A stretch of DNA of 41,115 nucleotides from Candidatus Zhuqueibacterota bacterium (GTDB taxonomy: Bacteria; Zhuqueibacterota; Zhuqueibacteria; Oceanimicrobiales; Oceanimicrobiaceae), in the NCBI GenBank assembly GCA_029262005.1, contig JAJDAG010000073.1, positions 1 to 41,115 on the forward strand. Reading direction: 5' to 3'. The position numbers were made by a program, and so were the translations under genes. Positions 24,912 through 34,487 of the stretch are shown here, piece by piece (the stretch's first letter is position 1; every line of letters begins with the position of its first letter). Below the pieces are notes generated by a model, which worked only from the letters and a program-made list of their open reading frames with translations, did not search any database and was not told the DNA's origin.

Positions 24912-26537
24912 ATGAAGAATTTTTGGAAAAGCGGCGACCCGTTTGTCTGGCTGACCGGCGGCGCAATAGCTCTAAGCCTGATTATGATTTTGGGTCTGTT
25001 GGGACTGATTGTTGTGAATGGGTTGCGGCAATTCTGGCCGCCGCAAATAGTTGAACTTCATCTACAGAACGGCGAGACGGTTCTTGGAGAAATTTGGGAG
25101 CGCGAAGAAATTCTTGCTCTTGATGGCCAGGGGAGCGGCCACCGAATCAGGTTGAAAATTGGCAACCGCGACCTTTATCCGCTTGATTTCAGGTGGATTG
25201 ATGAGAGTGAAATTGTTGCAAAGCGATATCCTGAAAATGTGCTGGTTTTGGAAAGATTAGAGTGGGGGAATTTTTACGGGCGTTTCAATACGCTTAAGCA
25301 GGGCAATACCATCCTGGCGAATTCACTTGGCACTGGCCAGGAGGCTCTGGCAGACGCTCTGGCGGAAATGGCATTGCTGCGTACCCGCATTCGTGAACTT
25401 GAAAAAGATGAAATCGGCAGCATTAACTATGACCTGGAAAAATTGAGGCTCGAGGCAAGAAAATTACTGCTGACATCTGACACAACTTCTGTGGCTGTTC
25501 AGCGCTCTCTAACTGAAAAGCGCAAAAAAATGACCGTACTCCAGCGCCAATACCTTGAAAAGGAAAAAGCCCTGTCTGCGCTCTATACCAAGTCGCGCGA
25601 AATGGTTTTGACCGCAACCTCAGCAGATGGCCGCGAAAAAGCGATTAAAATATTTGATATTGTTCGTTTGACTACGCCCAACGCTCTGGATGTTGTAGCA
25701 AGGTCGCGTGTTTTTCTCAGTCGCGTTGCCGAGTTTGTCAGCGCCGAGCCGCGTGAATCCAATACCGAGGGCGGCGTTTTCCCGGCTATTTTTGGCACGG
25801 TTATACTGGTGTTGATCATGAGCGTTGCAGTGGCGCCGCTCGGGGTGCTGGCTGCCGTTTATTTACATGAGTATGCAAAACAGGGGCTCGTGGTCAGTGC
25901 GATTCGAATCGCGGTGAATAATCTTGCCGGCGTACCGTCTATCGTCTATGGTGTGTTTGGTTTGGGCTTTTTTGTCTACGCCATCGGCGGCACCCTTGAT
26001 CAACTTTTTTATGCCGAAGCATTGCCGACGCCAACACTGGGTACCGGTGGCATTTTGTGGGCATCCTTAACGCTGGCATTGTTGACGGTTCCTGTTGTCA
26101 TCGTTGCCACTGAAGAAGGGTTGGCCGCGGTACCACGAGAAATTCGTGAAGGATCGCTGGCTCTGGCTGCCACGCAATTTGAAACATTGTGGCGCGTGGT
26201 GATTCCGAGCGCCTTGCCCGGGATTCTGACAGGCTTGATCCTGGCCATCGCCAGGGCGGCCGGCGAGGTTGCACCGCTCATGATCACCGGTGTTGTCAAG
26301 CTGGCCCCCTCAATGCCATTTGATGGTCGTTTTCCGTTTTTACACCTGGAGAGAAAATTCATGCATCTCGGAGTTCATATTTACGACGTCGGATTTCAAT
26401 CTCCAAATGTTGAAGCGGCCATTCCTATGGTTTACTCGACAACGCTTCTGCTTATTTTGATTGTGATACTGCTTAATGTTGTGGCAATTTCAGTGAGAAA
26501 CCGGTTGAGAAAAAAATTGGCTTACTCGGTTTTTTAA
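24912..26537 (+). CDS. pstA: Phosphate ABC transporter permease PstA, long form
   Basis: A 541-residue permease, longer than the usual 280-300. TM1 is at about 14-36, and then about 240 residues precede the transport domain. That region holds a beta-rich part and a coiled coil (about 150-215; heptad-rich [34 protein letters not shown]), similar to the DUF3333-type N-terminus of long PstA proteins. From about residue 290 the permease domain follows, with the coupling loop [15 protein letters not shown] and [13 protein letters not shown]. It pairs with PstC to form the phosphate channel. The gap to pstC is 12 bp and to pstB 14 bp. Confidence 0.91.
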   Translation: MKNFWKSGDPFVWLTGGAIALSLIMILGLLGLIVVNGLRQFWPPQIVELHLQNGETVLGEIWEREEILALDGQGSGHRIRLKIGNRDLYPLDFRWIDESEIVAKRYPENVLVLERLEWGNFYGRFNTLKQGNTILANSLGTGQEALADALAEMALLRTRIRELEKDEIGSINYDLEKLRLEARKLLLTSDTTSVAVQRSLTEKRKKMTVLQRQYLEKEKALSALYTKSREMVLTATSADGREKAIKIFDIVRLTTPNALDVVARSRVFLSRVAEFVSAEPRESNTEGGVFPAIFGTVILVLIMSVAVAPLGVLAAVYLHEYAKQGLVVSAIRIAVNNLAGVPSIVYGVFGLGFFVYAIGGTLDQLFYAEALPTPTLGTGGILWASLTLALLTVPVVIVATEEGLAAVPREIREGSLALAATQFETLWRVVIPSALPGILTGLILAIARAAGEVAPLMITGVVKLAPSMPFDGRFPFLHLERKFMHLGVHIYDVGFQSPNVEAAIPMVYSTTLLLILIVILLNVVAISVRNRLRKKLAYSVF

Positions 26538-26551
26538 ATTTGGGAAGACTG

Positions 26552-27442
26552 ATGACAAATGTAAAGCAACCTATTTGGGAAACAAAAGAAATGATAAATG
26601 GTATGGCGAAGGAGCAAAGTATAGCCGGCAAGAAAAGACCGGGCCTGAGCGCACAGGGCGTATCAACATTGGCGCAGGCAAATGCAGAGCAGCCTGCGCT
26701 CAAAACCGAAAACTGGTTTTTCAGTTATGGTCAGGATTGGGCGATTAAAGACATTACATTAGAAGTTCCAACCAAGCAGGTTACGGCTTTTATTGGACCG
26801 TCCGGCTGCGGTAAGAGCACGCTTTTGCGCTGTTTCAATCGTTTGAATGATTTGATCGCCGGCGCGCGCTTTCAAGGGCAAATTTATGCAGAAGGCACAA
26901 ATATTTATGACCGGGATTTGGATGTTACCGATTTGCGCAAGCGCATTGGCATGGTTTTTCAAAAATCAAACCCGTTCCCGAAATCCATCTATGAAAATGT
27001 GGCGTATGGCCCCCGTATCTCTGGAATCAAAAAATCCGGCGACCTGGATGAAATTGTTGAACGGAGCTTGCGCCAGGCTGCTCTTTGGGATGAAGTGAAA
27101 GATAGACTTGATAGCACCGCTCTGGGACTTTCAGGCGGTCAGCAACAGCGTCTTTGTATCGCGCGCACCATTGCTGTTGAGCCGCAGGTTGTATTGATGG
27201 ACGAGCCCTGTTCCGCCCTCGATCCTATTGCATCCGCAAAAATCGAGGAACTGATCCTGGAACTGAAAAAGGATTACACCATCGTTATCGTCACACACAA
27301 CATGCAGCAGGCAGCCCGGGTTTCGGATCTGACCGCATATCTCTGGCTCGGCCAACTCATCGAGTTTAACAAGACCGGCCTTATTTTTACCAACCCGAAG
27401 GAGAAATTGACCGAAGACTATATTTCCGGTCGGTTTGGCTAG
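26552..27442 (+). CDS. pstB: Phosphate ABC transporter ATPase PstB
   Basis: A 296-residue ABC ATPase with Walker [10 protein letters not shown] (82-90), the Q loop in VFQKSNPFP, the signature LSGGQQQR (193-200), Walker B VVLMDEP (213-219) and the H loop [11 protein letters not shown]. These match PstB closely, including the ENWFFSYG start of the domain. About 50 residues of polar sequence precede that, longer than most PstB proteins. The true start could therefore be one of the later ATGs (26591 or 26603). It energises PstCA and passes phosphate status to PhoR with PhoU. Confidence 0.95.
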   Translation: MTNVKQPIWETKEMINGMAKEQSIAGKKRPGLSAQGVSTLAQANAEQPALKTENWFFSYGQDWAIKDITLEVPTKQVTAFIGPSGCGKSTLLRCFNRLNDLIAGARFQGQIYAEGTNIYDRDLDVTDLRKRIGMVFQKSNPFPKSIYENVAYGPRISGIKKSGDLDEIVERSLRQAALWDEVKDRLDSTALGLSGGQQQRLCIARTIAVEPQVVLMDEPCSALDPIASAKIEELILELKKDYTIVIVTHNMQQAARVSDLTAYLWLGQLIEFNKTGLIFTNPKEKLTEDYISGRFG

Positions 27443-27507
27443 TTAAGTAAACTCTTGCTTAGCACCAATGCAGTTTTATTTGGTATTTGCCCACAAGTTT
27501 GAAAAAA

Positions 27508-27591
27508 CAGGTCATTCCGGCACCCGGCAATTTCCGGACAGAAATGATAGTTATTGCATTTTCGGTTAGACATTATTTGAAAGGGCATGAA
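27508..27591. repeat. Partial palindromic element in the pstB-phoU gap
   Basis: GTCATTCCGG...CCGGACAGAAATGA gives nested arms TCATT/AATGA and CCGG/CCGG. The following stretch TTTTCGGTTAGACAT resembles TTTTCGGTCAGACAT before pstC, so the pstS-pstC and pstB-phoU gaps share related non-coding sequence. It may be a diverged member of the palindromic family. Confidence 0.4.
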
Positions 27592-28275
27592 ATGGAAAGA
27601 CATTTAGACATAGAGCTTAAAAGTATCAAGGAGGATTTGCTGAAAATGGCAGGTCTGGTGGAGCAGGCCATCGACAGGTCGATCAAGGCCATAAAGAATA
27701 GGGATGAAGACCGGGCACAAAAAGTCATCGATCAGGACCGAGAAATCGATGCGATGGAGATTCAGATTGAAAATGACTGCTTTACAATTCTCGCTCGTTA
27801 CCAGCCGGTCGCTGCGGATTTGCGTTTTATTATGGCGTCGATCAAAATCAACAACGATTTGGAGCGCATGGGCGATCACGCAGTGAATATCGCTCAAAAA
27901 GCACAAAGCCTTGCCGCTGCACCAAGCTTAAAGCCGCTCATCGATATTCCACTGATGGCCGACATTGTTCAAGGTATGCTGCGGGATTCTCTCAATAGTT
28001 TCGTGAACGGAGATGTCGAACAGGCCAGGCTTGTTTGCGAAAAAGACGATGATGTCGACGCCTTGGAAGTCCAGGTGCACCGTGAGCTTTTAACCTATAT
28101 GATGGAAGATCACCGAAATATTTCGCGCGCGTTACAGTTGACCATGATCGCCAAAAACCTGGAACGCATCGCCGACCTTTCCACCAACATTTGTGAGGAA
28201 GTCATTTTCATGGTTGAGGGCAGAACGATAAAACATCATTCTGAAGATTTACATTTAAAGTCTGACAAAGAATGA
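27592..28275 (+). CDS. phoU: Phosphate signalling protein PhoU
   Basis: A 227-residue all-helical protein with two PhoU repeats. Each has the expected acidic metal-binding helix pattern: DREIDAMEIQIENDCF and RFIMASIKINNDLERMGDHAVNIA in the first, DDDVDALEVQVHRE and LTMIAKNLERIADLSTNICEE in the second. It would link PstB to PhoR and prevent Pho activation when phosphate is plentiful. The ATG at 27592 is chosen because AAGGG is 6 bp upstream and PhoU homology begins there; longer in-frame starts add repeat-derived sequence. It ends 8 bp before the stop of the convergent ATPase gene. Confidence 0.94.
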   Translation: MERHLDIELKSIKEDLLKMAGLVEQAIDRSIKAIKNRDEDRAQKVIDQDREIDAMEIQIENDCFTILARYQPVAADLRFIMASIKINNDLERMGDHAVNIAQKAQSLAAAPSLKPLIDIPLMADIVQGMLRDSLNSFVNGDVEQARLVCEKDDDVDALEVQVHRELLTYMMEDHRNISRALQLTMIAKNLERIADLSTNICEEVIFMVEGRTIKHHSEDLHLKSDKE

Positions 28276-28283
28276 AAAGCAAC

Positions 28284-29444
28284 CTAATCCGCACTATTCC
28301 CGGCAAACATGACTTGTTCATTCATCACTTCTTTCAAAGGCAGAACCGTTATCCTGTCTTCCAGGGCATAAGTCTCACTACCTGGATAGACTATCCATAA
28401 ATGGTGCAGGTCTAAATCCGCAACCGCCGCCAGCATTGATTTGGTCCGCTTTGGTGCATCCATAAATTTAAATTCAATGCCGTGGTTTTTGCCGCCTTTT
28501 TGCCAAAAGAGATCGACCTCTGCTCCTTCGTGAGTTTTCCAAAAATATAAAGGTCTATTACTTCTCTCGATTGTTCTGCTGACGCCTTCCAAAGCAAACC
28601 CTTCCCACGACGCACCAAGTTTTGGGTGGTGGAAGAGTTGATCTTCTGATTCAATAGACATCAGACTATGAAAAAGGCCTGAATCTCTGAGATAAATCTT
28701 CGGTCTTTTTACAAGACGTTTTTTTGTATTCTGGTACCAGGGCTGCAAAACTCGAATCATAAACGTGCCTTCCAGAATATCAACATACTTCCGAATCGAC
28801 ATGTCAGAGATTCCAAATGATCGGCCAAGTTCTGCATAATTCAAAATCTGTCCGTGATAGTGGCCCAACATCACCCAGAATCTATGCAGAGTTCTGGCAG
28901 GTATTTGAATGCCCAGTTGAGGAATGTCTCGCTCCAAAAAGGTAGCAATGTAATTCTCCCGCCACAATTGACTTGCTGCTTCTGTTGCTGCCAGATATGC
29001 AAGTGGATAGCTTCCGCGGGCCCATAAACATCCGATATTTTTCGACCAAATGTCTCGTATGCTAAAACCACCAAGATAATAATAGCCAATTCTGCCCGCC
29101 AGGGACTCGGAACTCTGTTTAATAAGATCCCGTGAGGCGCTGCCCAGAATCAAATATTGTTGCTTTTTATGGGTGTCAACAAGGTAACGAATTAGTGAAA
29201 AGAGTTCCGGGGCCCGTTGGATTTCGTCAATTGTGATTAAACGACGGAGACGCTCAAGGGCTAGTTGTGGGTTATCAAGTCTGGCGAGATCCCTTGGGTT
29301 TCCCAGGTCAAAATAGTGATCAAACGAAAATTGTTTTGCCAGCGTGGTTTTTCCACATTGTCTTGCGCCCAGAATTGCGGCAACTGGAAAAGTTTGCAAC
29401 AATCTTTTTATTGCAGCCACATCTGATTCTCTTTCTATAAACAT
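28284..29444 (-). CDS. AAA_14/DUF4143 ATPase
   Basis: A 386-residue protein: an N-terminal P-loop ATPase with Walker A GARQCGKTT (26-34), Walker B LITIDEIQRAP, and a C-terminal DUF4143 domain (VDLFWQKGGKNHGIEFKF). That block resembles a PD-(D/E)XK-like core with Glu/Asp and the E-x-K pattern. The family is common in uncultured and anaerobic prokaryotes and its role is not established. The gene is alone on this strand, converges with phoU and has no strong ribosome binding site. It is unrelated to phosphate metabolism as far as can be told. Confidence 0.88.
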   Translation of the reverse strand: MFIERESDVAAIKRLLQTFPVAAILGARQCGKTTLAKQFSFDHYFDLGNPRDLARLDNPQLALERLRRLITIDEIQRAPELFSLIRYLVDTHKKQQYLILGSASRDLIKQSSESLAGRIGYYYLGGFSIRDIWSKNIGCLWARGSYPLAYLAATEAASQLWRENYIATFLERDIPQLGIQIPARTLHRFWVMLGHYHGQILNYAELGRSFGISDMSIRKYVDILEGTFMIRVLQPWYQNTKKRLVKRPKIYLRDSGLFHSLMSIESEDQLFHHPKLGASWEGFALEGVSRTIERSNRPLYFWKTHEGAEVDLFWQKGGKNHGIEFKFMDAPKRTKSMLAAVADLDLHHLWIVYPGSETYALEDRITVLPLKEVMNEQVMFAGNSAD

Positions 29445-29626
29445 ATAGAGTTTCTTGAAATTTCCAATAAAGTGCTTGATATTTCAGGGTAAAAATTTCA
29501 CGAAAAAACAGGCCGCTGTTCATCGCAAGATAGTTGGTCCGGCCGACAGTGCAAATCATTTCCAGATTATTGCCTGAGATTGCCTGCCGTATGGAAATTG
29601 CTTTTGCTCAAATATCGTAAGGCAGA

Positions 29627-29659
29627 AAACCTCCCGGGTTGCCTAAACCTGGCGGGTTT
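29627..29659. repeat. Imperfect inverted repeat (dispersed-repeat type)
   Basis: AAACCTCCCGGGTT (29627-29640) and AACCTGGCGGGTTT (29646-29659) pair at 11 of 14 positions around a 5-nt loop. It lies between the divergent ATPase and glycosidase genes. Similar AACCTGGCGGGTTT palindromes are often scattered in genomes of this group, from memory and not checked. The rest of the 29445-29731 gap shows no gene. Confidence 0.4.
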
Positions 29660-29731
29660 GAAATTCACGGCAGCCTGCATCCCCACAAAATTTCCGCTTT
29701 ATTTTTATTCTATTTTGCCTTATATAATTGC

Positions 29732-31348
29732 ATGCTCAAAACCAGAATAAACATAAATTGCCGCGAAGTTGTTCAAACCCTCAAGCCAATCTGGCGCTCT
29801 TTTGGCTACGATGAAATAAACTGGACTTACACCCCGCGCGGCAAAAAAATATTTGCTGAAATTGGCGGCCTGTCAGGTGAGCCGTACTATATTCGCTGTC
29901 ACAACATTTTTACGACTGGCAACGGATTGTCTGTGCCCACAAAAGGTTCAACCAATGTCTGCACAGCGGTCGCTGGTGAGACGCTCAAACTTGATTTTTC
30001 ATTGCTCGATCAGGTTTTTGATACCTTTCTCAACAACAACTGTAAACCGATTGTCGAACTGGGTTTTATGCCCGATGTCCTTTCATCCGGCCCCGCGCCA
30101 AAACCGACTTATAACTACAGCGGCACAAACCTCTGGGCTTATCCCCCAAAGGACTATCGTAAATGGCAGGATTTGGTATTCCGAACCGTTCAATATTATG
30201 TCCAGCGCTATGGCGCAGAGGAGATTCGCACCTGGTACTGGGAGCTGTGGAATGAACCGGACAACCCGGGCTTCTTTCGCGGCAGCATTAAGGATTACTG
30301 TAAAATGTATGATTTTGCCGTTGCCGGTGCAGTGCAGGCTCTGGAGACGATAAAAATCGGCGGGCCGGGCTTGGCCACCAATCCGAAGTTTCTCGATAAA
30401 TTTTTGCGGCATTGTGCCGGAGGAAAAAACAAGGCCAGTGGTGGCCGCGGCACCCGGCTTGACTTCATTTCTTTTCATGCGAAAGGGACGGATTGGCCGC
30501 TGACCGGGCAGCCTTTCAAGATGCCTTCTATAGATAAAATCATCACACATTTGCATGATTATAATTCAATTGTTAAAAAATATCCGGAATTTACACGACT
30601 ACCCTGTCTGCTCGATGAGTGCGACATGGCCGTGGCCACCAATTTTGGTATGTTCGATTTCCCAGAACTTGAAATAAACAATTCAGCATATTTTCCCGTG
30701 TTCTTAATCAGGATGGCGAAACAAATTTGGGATTTTTGCCAACAGACGCAAATGCCAATTCAGTTATTTACAACCTGGGCATTTTATTTTGAGGGCAAGC
30801 GTTTTTTTGAAGGCAACCGTGCCTTGTTTACAAATGAGAATATTTGTAAACCTGTTTTTAATGCATTTAAGCTACTGGAAAAAATTGGTGAAAAACGTCT
30901 CTCCATGCGAATTGAAAACAGCAGTTCCGGGCTACAGTCATCTCCACAACTGGATGGGCTTGCGGCACTACGGTCGGACGGTGCAATAACAGTTTTACTC
31001 TGGAATTTCATGGAGACTCCAGTTGAAGCAAGTGCGCTAGATGCAACAGTTGAAGTTGAATTGTTAAATCTTTCTTTTGACTCGGTGACATTCACACTGC
31101 AACATTTCAGAATCGATGAAAAGCACTGCAATGCGTTTTCCGTATGGAAAGCACTCGGGTCACCACAAGACCCATCAACGGAGCAAGTTCAGAAAATCAG
31201 GGAAGTGGAAGGCCTGAACGATAGGGACGTGACGACCGTGGAGGCAGACAAAAGCACAACCAGTATTAAGCTTGAACTTGCGGCTCAGTCTGTTTCTCTC
31301 CTGATTTTCCGCAAAGGTGTAGGACCCCCTACCGGGGAATGTGAGTGA
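29732..31348 (+). CDS. GH39-like glycoside hydrolase (beta-xylosidase-like)
   Basis: A 538-residue TIM-barrel protein that resembles GH39 beta-xylosidases. The acid/base is in WELWNEPD (Glu175) and a likely nucleophile in PCLLDECD (Glu296), with LDFISFHAKG between them. The early FGYDEINW and GEPYYIRCHNIF segments fit the family's N-terminus. A beta-sandwich region follows the barrel. No signal peptide is visible, so it is probably cytoplasmic, acting on imported oligosaccharides. The ATG at 29732 is preferred to an in-frame TTG at 29639, whose extra residues look like translated spacer. Its last 20 bp overlap the end of the convergent PorV-like gene. Substrate unproven. Confidence 0.85.
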   Translation: MLKTRININCREVVQTLKPIWRSFGYDEINWTYTPRGKKIFAEIGGLSGEPYYIRCHNIFTTGNGLSVPTKGSTNVCTAVAGETLKLDFSLLDQVFDTFLNNNCKPIVELGFMPDVLSSGPAPKPTYNYSGTNLWAYPPKDYRKWQDLVFRTVQYYVQRYGAEEIRTWYWELWNEPDNPGFFRGSIKDYCKMYDFAVAGAVQALETIKIGGPGLATNPKFLDKFLRHCAGGKNKASGGRGTRLDFISFHAKGTDWPLTGQPFKMPSIDKIITHLHDYNSIVKKYPEFTRLPCLLDECDMAVATNFGMFDFPELEINNSAYFPVFLIRMAKQIWDFCQQTQMPIQLFTTWAFYFEGKRFFEGNRALFTNENICKPVFNAFKLLEKIGEKRLSMRIENSSSGLQSSPQLDGLAALRSDGAITVLLWNFMETPVEASALDATVEVELLNLSFDSVTFTLQHFRIDEKHCNAFSVWKALGSPQDPSTEQVQKIREVEGLNDRDVTTVEADKSTTSIKLELAAQSVSLLIFRKGVGPPTGECE

Positions 31349-34300
31349 ATTCTTGCTGTGTTGTTTCCGGTGCCGACTCCAGGCGAATTTCTATGCGGCG
31401 ATTCATTTGTCGGCCAAACGGGGTTTCATTATCGCTCTGGATCAAGATTTTGTCTCCCTTTATTCGAAATGAAAAAGGGAAGTCGCGGTTGTGTTTCTTG
31501 CCGCTGAGAAGCTCGTAAGTAATTTCCTCAAGCTCACCCTGATTGTGTATATTTAGTGTTTCAAGGAAGAGCTGTTTGCTTACCAGCATGGCAAACGGTT
31601 CGCTTTCGCCTAATCCCCGTAAACCGATTTTGTGAAAACGTCCGGCCATTTTTTTGCCGAGTTGCGGCTGGCGCTTTATTAGTTCCTGATAGAAATTCTT
31701 GGCCCTTGCCATCGATAGTTTAACATTGTAGCTTGAATCTCCGATTGCGCATGCGTGGCCGACCAGGCTTGCTGTAACAATTTCTTCATCGTCCAGGCAA
31801 CTGTTGACTCTGCTTACGATGTTTGACCAAAGTAGATTGCCATCCGGTCGTTGCTTGCGAAACTCCGCAACACCAATGATGACGCGTTTGTTTATGAGAT
31901 TTTTTCTTCGGGTTTTAAGTCGCACCTGCGCTGATTTAGAATAAAACACACGGCCAAGATCATCTCGCAGTTCTATTGTATAATTGATCGTAGCATCTTC
32001 CAGCGATTTTTGTTGTGAATCATTCAGGCGCCATTTGAAAGAATCCGGCTTAGCTTCTGAATATTCAAGTGCAAATTTGTGGCACAGGAGGGTGTCCACA
32101 TGCAGATTTGCCTGAGCTGTTTCCAGAGCGCGAAAACCGGTTAGCTGCGCTGTAAAAAGTACCGGCACAGGGGTTTTTGATTTAGGCAGAGAGACGGGCA
32201 CTGAAAAGAACAATTGCGCATTCTGCCTGTCCCGGCTGTGTTGGTGGTGTGCTGTTATTTTTACAAAGCGTTTTTCGGCGAGCACCCAATTTTGCTCGGC
32301 TTGTTTTAGCGAGTCCGGTGATGTTGATTCTTGTTGTGGCGTCATCGGGCGTAGAATCTGCAACCGGGCATCTTCGACGCCAAGATCAAGCAAGCGCTGT
32401 TTTACCGCCAAAGCCCGTTCAACGCCCAGCGATTCCGGCTCGCCTTCAGTATCGTCGAAAGAACCTTGCAGCTTCAGGCGTATGGCCTTATGTTGCTTGA
32501 GCCGGCTCGTCAATATTTTCAGGGGCGAGTAGATGAGCGACGAATTGAAAGTTTGGATTGCGGCACTGCCCGGCTTGAAATAGACTCTCGGAATAAATGG
32601 TAGTTCATATTCATACAGAGAATCGATTTGCGTTATTGCAGTTTTTTCTGTTCTGAAGTAGCCGCGCGGAATCGTAGAAAAGGATTCAATTTGCCTGTTA
32701 TTTGTTTCATCGGTTTCATGTATTGAGTCGCCCGGATCCAGAACAACCACAATTTGATGCAGTCCATGTTGCGCCGTGTGCCACGGCAGTGAAATGACCG
32801 TTTTTGCAGCCGCGGATAATTCCGGGACCTTAATTTTTGTCTTGTTTAATTTAGTCGTATGTCCGTTTGCATAAAAACCTGCCTGTGGCGCTGTTTGTAG
32901 CAGCGAATCGAAAATGGCAATTGTGCTACTCTCCGCTTGTGCCGCGCCCCGGTTTGTGATAGAGATGCGCAGTTCCCCTTGATAATCCGTCTCGGTTATC
33001 CACTTGCTGGGAGAAAACACAACTTTGGTGATTTGCAAGTCCGGTAGAATACTGAAATGCCCGAGTTGGCCGACATCTACACCGGCAAATCGACTGTGTT
33101 CATCTTTGTCAATTGCTAGCACCGTCCAGTAGTATTCGCCTCTGGGCAGATCCTTCTGAACAACCCCGATCTCTTTTGATTGACCGCTGCCGGGAAACAA
33201 TAAATTCCGAATTAGGAAGAACGAAGATTTTTCTTGCTGCAACAGTTGTTTGATGTTGCGGCACCCTGTATTGCACCGCTTGATAAAATCGCTGAGCGCT
33301 GTTTTTTCTGCGAGATTTTCATGCCTTTCAAGAAGCAGGACATAGCTGACATCATCGAATAAATCCGGATCCGCTGATGGGCTCCAGGCAAATTTCACAG
33401 AACTCTGCCCGACATTTTCGCCCTGGCGCGGTTGCTGCAATTCGAATGTTTCCGGTGCTACCGGGAACAGGCCGGCGCTCACGTGATAAATACTTGATAT
33501 CGGCGTGCTTCGTTCAAGACCTGCCATATCAAGGCGCACTGCACGATTTCGTCCGGGAAGAGAAGTGAGTGGCGTAAAACGATCGTCTAACTTAAAACTG
33601 ATACCAAACGAAAAACGGTTCAGCACTTTGCTGTTAAAATGATACCCTGCTCTGAGTGAGAAGCGGTAGCTCCAGCTCAGCTCGGAACCCAGGCTGAAAC
33701 TCAAGCGCTCATCACGGACTTTGTGTAAGTCAGCAGATATTTGCATCTGCAGGCCATCATGCGTGCCTATGTTCATGGCGGTTCCCGCTCGGAATGTGCG
33801 CGGCAGAGGCGTGCTTCTGTCGATGAAAGTAAGGGGTGCCCCGAGGTTGGTGATGGCCGCACCAAAAGAAAATATCGCATTCTCGAAAAACGGGTTATCA
33901 AGTTTTTGTCGTTTCGTTCGGTAAAGCATGCCAAAGTCGAAAATCCACGACGAAGCGCTCAGATTGGCCAGTTGACTATGAAGGAGTTTCAGGTTTGTTC
34001 CAAATGATAAAAGTGGCGAAATTGCTGAAATGGGACTGGAAAAATTGACTGTAATCAACTGGTCACTGGCTGAGGCCGCTGACTCTTTATTATTCGTGCT
34101 GTCAAATTCGCGAATACCCTGGTGCTGAATACCCAAAGCGATATGCGAGTGTCGGCTCAGCGGCGTTTTGAACCTGCGGGAGTAAGTTAGAGAGGCGTTG
34201 TAGGTATCCGCAAACCACTCTGTGTAGGTCGAAGACCACTGCCATTCCCGCGCGAACCCGGAAGCTGCAGGGTTTGCGTAAAGTGAGTAGATGTCGTCGA

Positions 34301-34487
34301 GTGCGCCGGTCAGGCTTGAGCCCATGCCATGCTGACGGGCTCCCGGTAGAACTTTCAAAAAAGAACCACCGGCGCGAATTTGTGCCTCGAGACTACTAGA
34401 CGTTACGGCTGTGAATATAAGCGCGACAGCCATCAGGAACACTGGTTTCCCGGCCCAAAGGCGGGCGTTGTTATATTGAAATTTCAT
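31329..34487 (-). CDS. PorV/PorQ-like barrel fused to CARDB and two OmpA-like domains
   Basis: A 1052-residue outer-membrane protein. After the signal peptide (about 1-36, ending LEAQ), GGSFLKVLPGARQHGMGSS and LYANPAASGF mark the PorV/PorQ-type barrel (about 40-330). A mid-region with YYWTVLAIDKDEHSRF and a CARDB-like domain (PGDSIHETDETNNRQIES) follows. Two OmpA-like peptidoglycan-binding segments come next, one near VYFKPGSAAIQTFNSS...RALAVKQRLLDLGV and one at the C-terminus (ASLVGHACAIGDSSYNVKLSMARAKNFY...NRRIEIRLES). PorV shuttles T9SS cargo, so this may be a combined shuttle and cell-wall anchor. Its ATG overlaps the upstream stop as ATGA (34484-34487), with no clear ribosome binding site, so translation is likely coupled to the DUF11 gene. 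Confidence 0.82.
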   Translation of the reverse strand: MKFQYNNARLWAGKPVFLMAVALIFTAVTSSSLEAQIRAGGSFLKVLPGARQHGMGSSLTGALDDIYSLYANPAASGFAREWQWSSTYTEWFADTYNASLTYSRRFKTPLSRHSHIALGIQHQGIREFDSTNNKESAASASDQLITVNFSSPISAISPLLSFGTNLKLLHSQLANLSASSWIFDFGMLYRTKRQKLDNPFFENAIFSFGAAITNLGAPLTFIDRSTPLPRTFRAGTAMNIGTHDGLQMQISADLHKVRDERLSFSLGSELSWSYRFSLRAGYHFNSKVLNRFSFGISFKLDDRFTPLTSLPGRNRAVRLDMAGLERSTPISSIYHVSAGLFPVAPETFELQQPRQGENVGQSSVKFAWSPSADPDLFDDVSYVLLLERHENLAEKTALSDFIKRCNTGCRNIKQLLQQEKSSFFLIRNLLFPGSGQSKEIGVVQKDLPRGEYYWTVLAIDKDEHSRFAGVDVGQLGHFSILPDLQITKVVFSPSKWITETDYQGELRISITNRGAAQAESSTIAIFDSLLQTAPQAGFYANGHTTKLNKTKIKVPELSAAAKTVISLPWHTAQHGLHQIVVVLDPGDSIHETDETNNRQIESFSTIPRGYFRTEKTAITQIDSLYEYELPFIPRVYFKPGSAAIQTFNSSLIYSPLKILTSRLKQHKAIRLKLQGSFDDTEGEPESLGVERALAVKQRLLDLGVEDARLQILRPMTPQQESTSPDSLKQAEQNWVLAEKRFVKITAHHQHSRDRQNAQLFFSVPVSLPKSKTPVPVLFTAQLTGFRALETAQANLHVDTLLCHKFALEYSEAKPDSFKWRLNDSQQKSLEDATINYTIELRDDLGRVFYSKSAQVRLKTRRKNLINKRVIIGVAEFRKQRPDGNLLWSNIVSRVNSCLDDEEIVTASLVGHACAIGDSSYNVKLSMARAKNFYQELIKRQPQLGKKMAGRFHKIGLRGLGESEPFAMLVSKQLFLETLNIHNQGELEEITYELLSGKKHNRDFPFSFRIKGDKILIQSDNETPFGRQMNRRIEIRLESAPETTQQEFTHIPR

